From Trichomonas tenax (Eukaryota; Parabasalia; Trichomonadida; Trichomonadidae): a stretch of DNA of 26,479 nt. Below the pieces are notes generated by a model. The model made no database searches. It was not told the origin of the DNA and saw only the letters and a program-made list of their open reading frames with translations. The stretch covers positions 1 to 26,479 of the forward strand of contig JALKBU010000738.1 in assembly GCA_023091735.1 (NCBI GenBank), in the 5' to 3' direction. Both the position numbers and the translations under genes were made by a program. Positions 9,687 to 19,294 of the stretch are shown piece by piece. Numbering within the stretch: the first letter of the stretch is position 1; the number at the start of each line of letters is the position of its first letter.

Positions 9687-10040
9687 CTTAATCCGAAAAA
9701 CGTAAAATATATATCTAAAATTGCTGTCTAAATATAAGGAAATGAAATGATTTGAAAAATTAAAATCTTGATCAATTGAAATTTTTAATTGACAGAATTC
9801 AAGTCTTATTGATTTACAACAATTCTGTCACTCATAAAGGTGTTTTTTAAAAAGTGTTTAAGTCAACGATTATCTTATCGTTCATAAATTTTTGCTAATT
9901 TTTAATTTTTCTTAAATTTGGCTCTAAATATCATATAGAATATGATATTATCATTGCATTTTAAATCGAAAACGCTATGCGTATTCGAATTTTTTTTTTC
10001 TCATACAATTTTTGGGACTGGGACAAAATAGAACAACGTG

Positions 10041-10078
10041 CTTTTCTGACATGCAAATTGCTTTTGACATGTAAATTC
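10041..10078 (+). repeat. Imperfect direct repeat containing TGACATGYAAAT
   Basis: Two adjacent units of about 18-20 bp share CTTTT(C)TGACATG(C/T)AAATT. The second contains the 14-bp TTTTGACATGTAAA (10062-10075), which also occurs in both terminal repeats of the element at 21716-22055 and at 22809-22822. Function is unknown; protein-binding site or element remnant are both possible. Confidence 0.6.
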
Positions 10079-10232
10079 AGAATGTCAAAATAAAGGAAAG
10101 TGACATGTTTGCGTGGGAAAAAATTGAAAAGTATCAATAGGTTGAAATGGATTGAACTCAATGTTGGAAGCCAAAGAAAGCTTCATTATGAGTAGCTGTG
10201 GCCTTATAGTGAAGGATGACCTGATGATCTAG

Positions 10233-10255
10233 CAGAGATGCATCCATAATCTCTG
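10233..10255. other. Small hairpin (7-bp stem, 9-base loop)
   Basis: CAGAGAT (10233-10239) pairs with ATCTCTG (10249-10255). A TGATGA lies just upstream. I considered a C/D-type small RNA but found no D box, so only the hairpin is supported. Confidence 0.35.
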
Positions 10256-10796
10256 TGGTAAATCATCATTAATTCCATTTTTAATATTAAATCTCAAATA
10301 AAAAAACATGTATTAAGATGAAAAATTATCAGTTAAATTGTCAAATATAATTTTAAGGCTTTAGAGTTCAGATATAATTTCTATACATTATGCATATTTT
10401 AGTGCCAAAATATGTTAGTGATTTACCCAATCAAAACATAGAAATCACATTTCGCTTAGAAAAGTTAAATCTCTATACAACAGAAACTTTAGAAATGACT
10501 TTGAAAGTTGCTCTATTGAATAATTTAAAATGATTGGAGCCAAAGATTCATTTCTATCACATATTTACGGATTGAAAACAACAACAATATAATATTGAGC
10601 TTAAACAACATTATAATCATGATATATAACATCCGTGTAGTTGTCCAGTACCACTAACAAAGAAAGATATTGTTATTTGATTATTGGATAAAATATTTCT
10701 CTCATTTTCTTTCTATTACCACTAAATATAACTTTGCTTCCGTGTTAGCGTTAGAGAAATATGAGTATTTTTATAAACTAATAGATATTATTTACT

Positions 10797-13688
10797 CTAA
10801 ATTGAATTATCGAGAGAGAATTTAAGTTCTGTTTCGAATAACTTGGCGAGATTTTCGTTTGGAGCACGAATCTCGCAAACAAATCCATTGTCACCCTTAT
10901 AAATAACAGCAACAGTGCAAATGTTTGATGATTTCGATTTTGCTGGAATAATAACTGCTTTGATTCCATCAACATCCATTTTAACGATAGATGAGTGGAA
11001 GCACTCTTTAGCGCAGTCAACAATCTTTGATACAGGAAGCGAGCTTTGGATACTTCTCTTGATGACGCATTTATCAACAATTTCATCATATTCGCATTTT
11101 GCTAAGAACAAACATGGAGAAACTCTGATCTTTCCACGAAGAACTTCACCAACACCACCTGTAGGAATAACAGAGAGTTTAATAATTTTCTGTTCTAAAA
11201 GTTCAGGAGTTCTATATCTAACTTTGACATCTGATGTATTAGTTGCTTCGATTTCATTCCTGAAGACGGAAACTTGATCATTATCAAGACTGACTTCTAA
11301 CGCGCTGATTGGAATCTGTGATGTGTTTGTGCACTTGATCATGAACTCAAGGCCATCGCTAACTATATTATAATCAGTTATATCAATAGCTAAGCCTTGG
11401 CATTCACCGATCTCTTTGAATATTTTCATGTTTTGTATCTTCTTCACTGTCAATGTGTTTCTTTGAGCTTTCATCATCAAATCGCTCTGAATGTATGGTT
11501 TGATGACAGGAAGTTCTTTTCCACTTTCTCCTGGACTGAATGATATGTTTGAAAGTGGAGAATTGATAACATTAACAACTTTGTTTTGTGCTGATGTTTG
11601 TCCTTCAACAGGTGTTAAATCATCGTTCTTCTGTTCAAGAGGTGTCAATCTTCTTATCTTCTTTGGCTTATTGTCTTTGTTATCCTTGTTTTCTCTGTTG
11701 TTTGATGAAATCAGTGGAGAGAGTAGAAGGCCACGATTTGAGGTAGACGACTCTGAATTTGGTAATGAGAACATATCATCGTTTTCATCTTCGAATGAAA
11801 TTACTGATTCTCTTGGATCCAAATCGACGATTGGTGATGCAATATCAAGTGTTGAAGGAATCTTAACTCTTAACTGTGCACTTGGATCGACAGCATGAAG
11901 TGTTTGACTGAATAAAAAGTTCAATCCTTCCATGTCTGGATTTTCATTGAATAAATGAACTAATTCTCTGAAAACGCAGCTTCTTTCGATGACATCGGTG
12001 TATCTTGACTGTGCGAAATAGTCCAATCTTTTAAGAAGCTTCTCACCATTCTCTATTAACTCCTCCGGTGACTTTGTGCGAGTGTAGAGCTTAAAAGCAG
12101 CATTAATCGAACTTCCTTGAACTTCGCTATCGCACATCTCAAATTTTTCATTCAATAACAGATACATGTTCTTTGCGTTAGTATCAGCATATTCACCAAC
12201 GATGAAGCATGCGATAGATAGGAAATCTGTATCACTCGGATTGAAGTTTTCGAGATATTCAATGAGTTCTGAAACAATATATTCACGCGTGTTCTTCGCT
12301 CTTAATGCCATCACCAAAACTTCATTGGATAACTCTTTGCTTTGAACACCATATGAATGGACTGTTAGCAAAACATTCACATACCATTGGTAATCATGGA
12401 AACGTGAGTAGTTATCATAATTGCAAACTTCTATTAACTTTTTGACTAAATTATCTTTAACGATTCCTGGAGGACGTTTCTCGATTTGATCTAAAAGAGC
12501 ATTGACGATTTCACCAATATTCTTATTGTCAGCAAGATTCGAAAGCAAATCTAAAGCAATGAAAACGCATGTTTGGTCATCGCTATCAATGCATGTTGTG
12601 AATGTATGAACAATCTTGTGATATGAAATAATGCTTTGATAAGCAGGAATTAATTTTGTGATAGAAATCAAACCTAAATATCTTAAGTTTGGATCTTCAT
12701 TCTCTATGAATCCCTGAGCTCTGTCAGCAGCTGTTATTATCAAAGATTTGTTCTTAATCTTAAGCTTGCATATCAAATTGATGACTTCATAGACAACAGA
12801 AGGCGAAGATGCAAAGTTTAATATTTCAGAGATCATTGGTGTGATTTTTTCGCTGAATTTCTCCAGATCACCAGTAGAGAGTGTGGAAGCTATAGTTCCG
12901 ACAATAGAAAGTGCTCTGTTCAATATCCATGGAGATCCTTGTGAATCTTGGAAGAATTTAACCAATGTTGGTAAAAGTGTCTTGTAATTATAAGGATTGT
13001 GAATGACAAGCTCGTTCAATAGTGCAAGAATCGCTTGAATGGTTCCTGGTGGAGTACTCGAATCAGATAATAAACCTTTGAGATTTAATGCTTTAATACC
13101 CGGAACTAAGCAGTCTGGATACTTAAGACAGAGTTTGTAAAAGCAAGTGATCGCTTTCTGTCGAATATCATCTCTCGAAGTATTAAAGTTGAGAATAACA
13201 TTCGTGGCCAAATCCGCGGCAATACCCGATGTAACTATCTGTGGAATGAGTGTCAAAGCGAGAGATTTCCTGCAAGCGTCGAAACCAGTCAAATCTTTGT
13301 TTAAACAACTGATTACCATTGTAATAACTTCGGCATCAGGCTCCCAGAACTGCGATGCAGCCAAATACGCCATCATTTTGATGGAATAATTATCGCTTAG
13401 CATCAATTCAGAAATCGGGAAGTCCAAAAAATCGACTTTGAGGCCCTGCGTTTGCAAAAACAGCATTTCTTGAAGCGAGTCAGCTTTCTCGATGACATTT
13501 CCTTTGCTTTGTATAAGTAATTCACGAGTTTTTCTGATTGAATCGCTTATTAATTGATCTAATTCATTCGCTTCAGCAGAACTGTTGTCACCTCTGCTTT
13601 TTTGTCTCGCGTCCTGATAACATCGAACAAAATATTCAGTGCTTGTCGATGTGAAAGCAGGAATCATCGTTGTATGACAAATTGCCAT
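10797..13688 (-). CDS. AP3D1: AP-3 complex subunit delta (delta-adaptin)
   Basis: This 963-residue large chain of the AP-3 adaptor sorts membrane cargo from endosome or trans-Golgi to lysosome-like compartments. Residues about 30-560 are the Adaptin_N HEAT solenoid. LQTQGLKVDF, then MMAYLAASQFW, WILNRALSIVGTI and EDPNLRYLGLISITKLIP follow the delta subunit closely. FHDYQWYVNVLLTV corresponds to the delta 'F-E-W-Y-I-x-V-L' segment, and DPSAQLRVKIPSTLD to the delta 'P-x-AQ-x-x-V-P-x-x-L-D' motif at the end of the trunk. Residues 620-730 are a Ser/Asn/Lys-rich hinge. Residues 760-963 form an ear-like beta domain (EFMIKCTNTSQIPI, then PTGGVGEVLRGKI), which not all delta chains keep. Alpha, gamma or epsilon adaptins are less likely because of those delta-specific segments. 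The frame is intact from ATG to TAG. Confidence 0.85.
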   Translation of the reverse strand: MAICHTTMIPAFTSTSTEYFVRCYQDARQKSRGDNSSAEANELDQLISDSIRKTRELLIQSKGNVIEKADSLQEMLFLQTQGLKVDFLDFPISELMLSDNYSIKMMAYLAASQFWEPDAEVITMVISCLNKDLTGFDACRKSLALTLIPQIVTSGIAADLATNVILNFNTSRDDIRQKAITCFYKLCLKYPDCLVPGIKALNLKGLLSDSSTPPGTIQAILALLNELVIHNPYNYKTLLPTLVKFFQDSQGSPWILNRALSIVGTIASTLSTGDLEKFSEKITPMISEILNFASSPSVVYEVINLICKLKIKNKSLIITAADRAQGFIENEDPNLRYLGLISITKLIPAYQSIISYHKIVHTFTTCIDSDDQTCVFIALDLLSNLADNKNIGEIVNALLDQIEKRPPGIVKDNLVKKLIEVCNYDNYSRFHDYQWYVNVLLTVHSYGVQSKELSNEVLVMALRAKNTREYIVSELIEYLENFNPSDTDFLSIACFIVGEYADTNAKNMYLLLNEKFEMCDSEVQGSSINAAFKLYTRTKSPEELIENGEKLLKRLDYFAQSRYTDVIERSCVFRELVHLFNENPDMEGLNFLFSQTLHAVDPSAQLRVKIPSTLDIASPIVDLDPRESVISFEDENDDMFSLPNSESSTSNRGLLLSPLISSNNRENKDNKDNKPKKIRRLTPLEQKNDDLTPVEGQTSAQNKVVNVINSPLSNISFSPGESGKELPVIKPYIQSDLMMKAQRNTLTVKKIQNMKIFKEIGECQGLAIDITDYNIVSDGLEFMIKCTNTSQIPISALEVSLDNDQVSVFRNEIEATNTSDVKVRYRTPELLEQKIIKLSVIPTGGVGEVLRGKIRVSPCLFLAKCEYDEIVDKCVIKRSIQSSLPVSKIVDCAKECFHSSIVKMDVDGIKAVIIPAKSKSSNICTVAVIYKGDNGFVCEIRAPNENLAKLFETELKFSLDNSI

Positions 13689-14348
13689 GTAAAGTCATAA
13701 TTTCCAAACCTTGCATTATCCTATAAATAGAACTTCTCTAGTGTATTAAAACTATATTTTAATTTTCAGATTCTTATTTTGAGCTTTGAATGCTATCCTC
13801 CTTCGAGATTCAATAAATCATTTGTTATGGTGGCACTTCGTCGGTAAAAAATTTATTTCCAAAATTTGATATTTTTCTCGCGAATTTTTAACAATTTGAA
13901 ATATAGCAAGTTTTAGATCTTTCTTTATCAAGGGGCATATTCGATATTATTATAGTGGTATATATTTACCCAAAAAGTCCGAAAAAAGTATATTTTTATT
14001 TTCATATTTTTCCCAATAAAAACAAAATAACCTTAGAATTTGAGAGAGTCAAATTGGTCGAAATACACCCTTAAGCATAGAGTATTTTTGTCAGATTTCC
14101 CACAGGATAATTTTTAATTTATGGCCTTTTTCTCTGGAATATTCTACACATTATAGAGTTGCTAAAACAAGTATTGAGGAATAGCCGTACGATTTCATCC
14201 TTATGTTCATGCATATATTAATTTGAAATCTGTTAGTAGAAAATGATTTAAATTACTATATGGTATAGTGACACATAAGTGTAATATATGAATGATGTCT
14301 CTGCCTCGAGATATGCACACATCTTAAAAATCATTAGACATTATAAAT
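13689..14348. other. Intergenic, nothing recognised
   Basis: This is AT-rich, non-coding sequence between the AP-3 delta start and the end of the GP63 remnant. It should carry the AP-3 delta promoter, but no TCA-type initiator is seen close to the ATG. Confidence 0.55.
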
Positions 14349-15490
14349 TTATGGGTTTATTTCCTTTTCTTCCCGCTTTTCATCATCAAATTCGCCATAA
14401 TCTGTCTTCTTGCACTTAATTATTATAATAACTGCTGCAACGATGATTCCAATCAAAATTGCTCTGCAAACACATCAGATAATGATGTAGATTGAATTCT
14501 TTGATTTTGTCTGCTTCGGTGTTTCTGGTTTTGATGACTTTGGAGGGCCAACATGCGCAACATCAGTTTCATCTTCATTTTTAGTAGAATTTTCGAGATG
14601 ACGGACATTTTTGATGAAAGGATTCTTTAAAAAGTTCATCTCGTTTAATTTCATTGTTCTGCAGAAACGCTCTGGTTCTGGGCATCATTTTGTTGCAACA
14701 CTTTCATCTATTACATATTAAAATTCCTTTCCTGTGCTGTTCTTGTCACATGTTATGTTCCCAAGTTCTGGGATTTTGAATTTAACCACATTATATCCTT
14801 CGCATTTATATTCATAGCAAATAAGGAAAGTTCTCTGAATCGCAGCTTTTCCTTTAGGACACATCTCTTTTGGAACCTTAAGTAGCATGTAATCATATAC
14901 ATCATCATTAATAATATAGGGAAGATTCAATGGATTAATGAAGTCAATCCACTTGCATTTTTCATCCTCGTGTTCTGTACCACATACTAATTCTTCAAAT
15001 AGAAACAATTCATCAGGAGAAACATCTCCATACTATTTGTAATTATACAACGAATAATCATACTTACCTACAGAGATAAAGTCTGTATTCAGGAATGAAA
15101 AATATTTGTTTGATATCCATTTTCAAGAGGTATTACATAGAGCAATTTTGAGAGATAATCTTGAATATTTGCGAATGTTTTCATAGTTGCATCAATTTGT
15201 TTTAATGTAATAATATCCTCTTGCTCACAAATAATTATATTTCCTTCGGATGTTATATCAGCTATTTTTTGTCCAACATATTTGCATTGATGGTCATCTC
15301 TTCTATTTCCATCAAGAATGGAATAATCAAATGTTAATCTGAAATTATCTCAATCGTATGATGAGAGAACTGTTCGATTTGATGCTTCGTAGAACTCAAC
15401 ATTCATTTTCTTTTGGAAGATTTCATGTCCGCATGTGTATTTAACTCTATGGTAGAGCAGAATTACAAGGGCAGTAGCAAAGAAATGAAG
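14349..15490 (-). pseudogene. GP63-like protease remnant lacking its catalytic core
   Basis: This is a decayed paralogue of the GP63 gene at 5669-7637. The 5' part (15490 to about 15095) gives a hydrophobic signal-like start, a 'C-x-H-E' start of the mature chain, FRLTFDYSI and CKYVGQK, and matches residues 1-90 of the better copy. A frameshift near 15095 restores the phase of the 3' part. NTDFISVG then runs straight into KYDYSLYNYK, which aligns about 230 residues further on in the intact-core copy. The HExxH domain has thus been deleted, roughly 0.7 kb, without disturbing the frame. The 3' part keeps CPEPERFCRTMKL, a Lys/Pro/Thr stalk, a membrane helix (IGIIVAAVIIIIK) and an acidic tail ending in TAA at 14349. 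Stops: TGA 15350, TAG 15033, TAA 14718, TGA 14685, TGA 14475. No ATG is seen at the expected start. Confidence 0.85.
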
Positions 15491-15911
15491 TCAAATTATG
15501 GTCGGAAATATTACTTTTGTTACTTTTGTCGAAGTCAAAAAACATATATTCATAACACAACAATGTTGGACCATGCAGACAATGGTAATTTCTCAATTTT
15601 GGAAGAAAGCTTCCACAGTCAGAAATACTCTCCTTGCGAACATCATTCATATTTCTGATAAATTCAATAATTTATTATATTTGAATATATATTTGCGTGA
15701 ATAGCGGGAACTGTGCAGATCGTTAAATTGACAAATATGAATTGCTTTATATGGTATATCATTTTTAAATAATTATAATAAAATAATCATGCAAATATCA
15801 TTAAAAAAGCATGAGCTTGCCAAGAAGAGGAAGGTATTATGATGTAGAAAAATTTCAATTTTTGTTTGATAAAGAATAAAAATATTAATACCTTTATGCA
15901 TAAAAATAAAA
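15491..15911. other. Intergenic, nothing recognised
   Basis: Only short overlapping ORFs occur here. The stretch contains the 5' flank of the GP63 remnant and the 3' flank of the LRRC23-like gene. Confidence 0.55.
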
Positions 15912-17108
15912 TTAAGCATCCTCTTCAGCGCCGTTGTCTTCTTCAGCATCCTCATTAGCCTCTTCCTCGGCCTCCCCCTTTGCTTCTTCTTCGACTTCTT
16001 CCTTCTCATCTTCCTCTTCACCGCCCTCTTCGCGACGTCTCTGTCTCTCTGCTTCTTCTTCCTCCTCTCTGTGCCTTCTTTCTGCTTCTTCCTCTTCCTC
16101 CTTGTGCCTTCTCTCAGCTTCCTCTTCTTCCTCTTGATGACGTCTCTCGGCCTTCTTCTGCTCAATGAATTCCTTGGATGACTCTCTGTCTTCGTCTGTA
16201 ACATCATCTTCATCAATCTTATTTAACCATGGCATTGAGTCGATGAGAACGAGTCTGTACTCCTCTTCAGCTGGAACATCATTTCCACTGAAAACGAGGC
16301 ACTCGAGTTTCTCCAATTTCTTGAAGTGCTCGAGTTCTTTGATGTCTTCGACAGCATTCGATGAAATGTGCAATTCAACGAGATTTGGTGGTGGATTATC
16401 GAATGGAAGGAGCTTAACAATCTTGTTCTCATTGAGGTTGAGTATTTTGAGGTTCATGAAGGTAGCGAATAAGTTTGGATCAACTGTCTTGATTTCGTTC
16501 TGATCGAGCATTAATCTTTCGAGATTTCCGAGTCCTTCGAACATTTCTGGCGTGAGCTTTGTGAGCTTGTTGCCAGTAAGTATTAAAGCTTTAAGATTCT
16601 TGATTTGCGCAAAAGCACAATTTGTGATTGTTCTAATCATGTTCGATGACAAATCTAACTTATCGAGAGATGGAAATGGAAGAACAGGAATTGCTTTAAT
16701 CCTGTTGGATGTGAGATTAAATGTAATTAAGTCTGGAATTTCTGTGAATTCTGGTAATTCTTTGATAGCATTTTCGTGAAGGTCGATGTAAACGGCAGAT
16801 GTCATTTTTGCAATCCATGGAACCTTTCTAAGCGCGTTCTTTGCCAATGAAATAAATCTGAGATGAGGATAATTTTCGAGAATTGCTGCGTCTTTGATTT
16901 CAGCTTCGTTCATCTGAAGCTTTGTATACGAGTACTCCATGTCAAATGCAGTATCTAGAATACTTAGTTTAGGAATCAGAATTTCAGGTGTTAAAACGAT
17001 ACCTTCGACCTGTTCTTCTTCCTCCTCTTTTGGCTTATCCTCCTTGTTCGTTTCCTCTTCTTCCTTGTTTTCTTCCTCCTCTTCGTTATATCTCTCTTCG
17101 TCACTCAT
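15912..17108 (-). CDS. LRRC23-like leucine-rich repeat axonemal protein
   Basis: This 398-residue protein has an acidic N-terminus (residues 1-36), a leucine-rich repeat block (about 60-300) and a Glu/Arg coiled-coil tail. Family knowledge: LRRC23 is a radial-spoke component of motile cilia and flagella. Seen here: YTKLQMNEAEIKDAAILENYPHLRF corresponds to the LRRC23 segment 'Y-x-KL-x-x-x-x-x-L-x-D-x-x-L-x-x-Y-x-HLR' before the first repeat. The cap (LECLVFSGNDVPAEEEYR, then MPWLNKID) matches the 'L-x-LVLLDNP...YR...MPYLERLD' cap. At least eight repeats of L-x-x-L-x-L-x-x-N-x-I type are visible, for example LKALILTGNKL and LERLMLDQNEI. A role in the flagellar axoneme suits a trichomonad. A generic SDS22-type LRR protein is the alternative. 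The tail contains three 11-residue repeats, listed separately. Confidence 0.75.
   Translation of the reverse strand: MSDEERYNEEEEENKEEEETNKEDKPKEEEEEQVEGIVLTPEILIPKLSILDTAFDMEYSYTKLQMNEAEIKDAAILENYPHLRFISLAKNALRKVPWIAKMTSAVYIDLHENAIKELPEFTEIPDLITFNLTSNRIKAIPVLPFPSLDKLDLSSNMIRTITNCAFAQIKNLKALILTGNKLTKLTPEMFEGLGNLERLMLDQNEIKTVDPNLFATFMNLKILNLNENKIVKLLPFDNPPPNLVELHISSNAVEDIKELEHFKKLEKLECLVFSGNDVPAEEEYRLVLIDSMPWLNKIDEDDVTDEDRESSKEFIEQKKAERRHQEEEEEAERRHKEEEEEAERRHREEEEEAERQRRREEGGEEEDEKEEVEEEAKGEAEEEANEDAEEDNGAEEDA
16053..16151 (-). repeat. 33-bp tandem repeat encoding AERRHxEEEEE x3
   Basis: Within the LRRC23-like gene, residues 320-352 are three exact-length copies of AERRH(Q/K/R)EEEEE, followed by a degenerate fourth (AERQRRREEGG). 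The 11-residue period and alternating charge predict a single rod-like charged helix. Copy number may vary between strains. Confidence 0.9.
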
Positions 17109-17909
17109 AACGAACTATAATGTAAAGTCTATCCCCTCCTCTAACTTTGGAGACCCTTTAATATTTTACAAGTCAAAATTATTTTTGTCAACGTTAAAAT
17201 TTTATATGTCAAGAATATATCATTAAGAGTCCACTCCAAATATAAGCTCTCAATTTTATGGAACTTTGAAGACTTTTATAGGATGATAGAGTTAATATTT
17301 TTGTCTTATTGTTTAATAATAGCATTCTAACATAGCTATACTAACGATAAGTCTATGAGAGAAATTCTTTACTCAGCTTATATTTTGAGTTATAATGAAA
17401 ATCCTGGACAGCACCAAAAAAATTGTTCATTTCGGAAAAGGACTTATAACGTCTCCCATGCTCGGATTCATTTGTTCAGCCTCCGGCTTAATATAAAACA
17501 TTTCTATTCCTCATATTATGATATTGTTTATTTATCGATATATCGCATATTATATCTGAATTCAGATCAATTGCATTCAAGAAACACGCATTTACTCAAT
17601 AATAGTTTAGCCTATATTCTAGCCTATATATAGATATTATATGTCTTAATACTAAATATGTTATTCTCGATGAAAAATATCGGATATGAATCACATAACT
17701 TTAATTTTAAACCGTTTTTCTGAAATAAGAATAATATTTGGATACAAGTTAACTATAGGTATTGATATTGCAAAAAAATAGTAGCCTTCATTTTGCGTTT
17801 ATTCAATACAGATGTTTTTTGATTCATAATTGAATCTTTTATTGTTGTATTGAAATTCAAAGCAATTCAATTTTTTAGCATTTTTTCAATGCGGATCCGA
17901 TTTTTCTGA
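17109..17909. other. Intergenic, nothing recognised
   Basis: This lies upstream of both the LRRC23-like gene (minus) and the BspA-like pseudogene (plus), so both promoters should be here. No initiator or RNA gene was found; a 92-codon ORF at 17355-17633 has no recognisable features. Confidence 0.55.
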
Positions 17910-19211
17910 TGTTATCATGAATCCATTTCTGAGTATTCAGCAGATGGAAAAACACTAATAAACGTTACAGCATATGTGAGTAACTATGTTGTTGCTTCGA
18001 ATGTTGAGATTATTGGGAAACAATGCTTCATATATATATCTAGCACATTATCTTCAATTAGCTTAGAAGAAAACTCACAGCTGAAAGAAATAAGGGAATA
18101 TGCATTCACCCATTGTCTCAAAATCGAAAGATTAGATTTTTCAAGGTGTTCTCATTTCTATAGGGCATATCAGTCTTTCTTTGGGAACTCATCATTAAAA
18201 CATGTTATTCATCCGGACAACTTCACAGAACTTGGAGCTGGTACTTTCTATGGCTGTGCTTCATTAATCAATGTAAATATTCCTGATTGTGTAACTATTT
18301 TTCAAGGTGCTGCATTTTGTGATTGTAAATCATTAATTGGAATAAACATTCCAGATAGTTTAACAGTCATTGAATTCAATACATTTCAAGGATGTAAATC
18401 CCTAACTGAAATAAGATTACCTTCAAAATTACAAACAATAGAACAAAGCGCATTTGATTTATGCATCAATTTAACTTCAATTATAATTCCATCTTCTGTT
18501 TCTGATATCGGATCATATGCATTTGGTAGTTGCCTTATACTATCTTCAATAAAAATTCCAGATGGAATCAAAATAATACAAAATGGGTTATTTGAAAGTA
18601 CAAATATATCAAGCATCTTCATTCCAAATGGAATAACCGAAATTAAAGATTTTGTTTTTTATAACTGTAAAGAGTTGAAAAAAATTACAATCCCTGAAAC
18701 TGTGAAAAGAATTGGTCATTATTCTTTTTCAGATTGTAGATCTTTGGAAGAAATAAAGCTCCAGGAAAACATTGTAGAGATTTCATCATGCTTATTCAAT
18801 TATTGCCCAATTTTGAATTCAATAGAAATACCTGCGAGTGTAAACTCTATTGGGTCATCAGCATTTTCTGGTTCGGAAGGAATCACATTAATAAATGATG
18901 AGGCATTTAAGTAATGTTTTTTACTACGAAAAATTACTATTCCTGAAAGTGTGATTTCAATTGGAGAAAATGCTTTTAAATATTGATATAATTTATCATC
19001 ATTTGTTCTCCAGAAGAACCTAATTTTTATTGGTGAAAATGCATTTTCACAATGCTCTCTTTCAAATTGTGGATCTGTTATTTATAAAAATCAAACAATT
19101 GAATTCAGGCAAATGCTGATTAGCAGTGGCATCCCTGAGATAGCATTGTTGAGTTGCACAAAAATACTGATGTTTACAATTATTATAAGTCATTATGCAG
19201 TATTCCCATAA
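17910..19211 (+). pseudogene. BspA-type leucine-rich repeat surface protein, broken at both ends
   Basis: This is a long open stretch of BspA-like (LRR_5) repeats of about 23 residues with the pattern 'I-x-I-P-x-S-V-x-x-I-G-x-x-A-F-x-x-C-x-x-L'. The family forms large surface repertoires in trichomonads, linked to adhesion. At the 5' end, SADGKTLINVTAYV matches the usual N-terminal segment of these proteins, but the frame has no ATG before a TGA at 17907. An ATG at 17917 is out of phase by one, so the start is lost or frameshifted. After residue K at 18911 a TAA interrupts, yet repeats continue in the same frame (LLRKITIPESVISIGENAFK, then TGA at 18984 where the repeat expects Cys, then FIGENAFSQC). 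The frame closes at TAA 19209. The plain ORF 17976-18914 begins only at GTG. It converges on the WD40 gene with 83 bp between stops. Confidence 0.8.
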
Positions 19212-19294
19212 TTCTTCCATTTTTATTTCAATCCAGAAAAATATTGTGATTGAAAGTGAATCAAACAAACAAATTTTTTAATAAAAATACAAAA

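Larger units (their letters stand above)
9687..10796. other. Long intergenic region with small repeats
   Basis: This 1.1-kb gap has no credible gene. It holds a short direct repeat built on TGACATG (10041-10078), a further TGACATGTTT at 10101-10110 and a small hairpin at 10233-10255, described separately. Confidence 0.6.

Noticed and set aside
10210..10255. Possible C/D small nucleolar RNA
   Set aside because: A TGATGA is present, but no D box or terminal stem could be found; only a 7-bp hairpin is supported.
10915..11277. 120-codon plus-strand ORF inside AP-3 delta, with similar long antisense frames elsewhere in that gene
   Set aside because: These are antisense shadows of a well-supported adaptin coding frame, with no independent features.
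13678..13696. TTACATGGCAA at the AP-3 delta start codon matching the inverted-repeat arm of the element at 21716
   Set aside because: The shared 11 bases include the start codon, and nothing else of the element is present, so it is taken as chance.
15066..15078. GTAAGT on the minus strand in the GP63 remnant as a 5' splice site
   Set aside because: No trichomonad branch/acceptor signal follows, and the join is explained by a frameshift and core deletion relative to the sister GP63 copy.
15934..16168. Ser/Leu-rich plus-strand ORFs opposite the LRRC23-like tail
   Set aside because: They are low-complexity complements of the Glu/Arg codon repeats.
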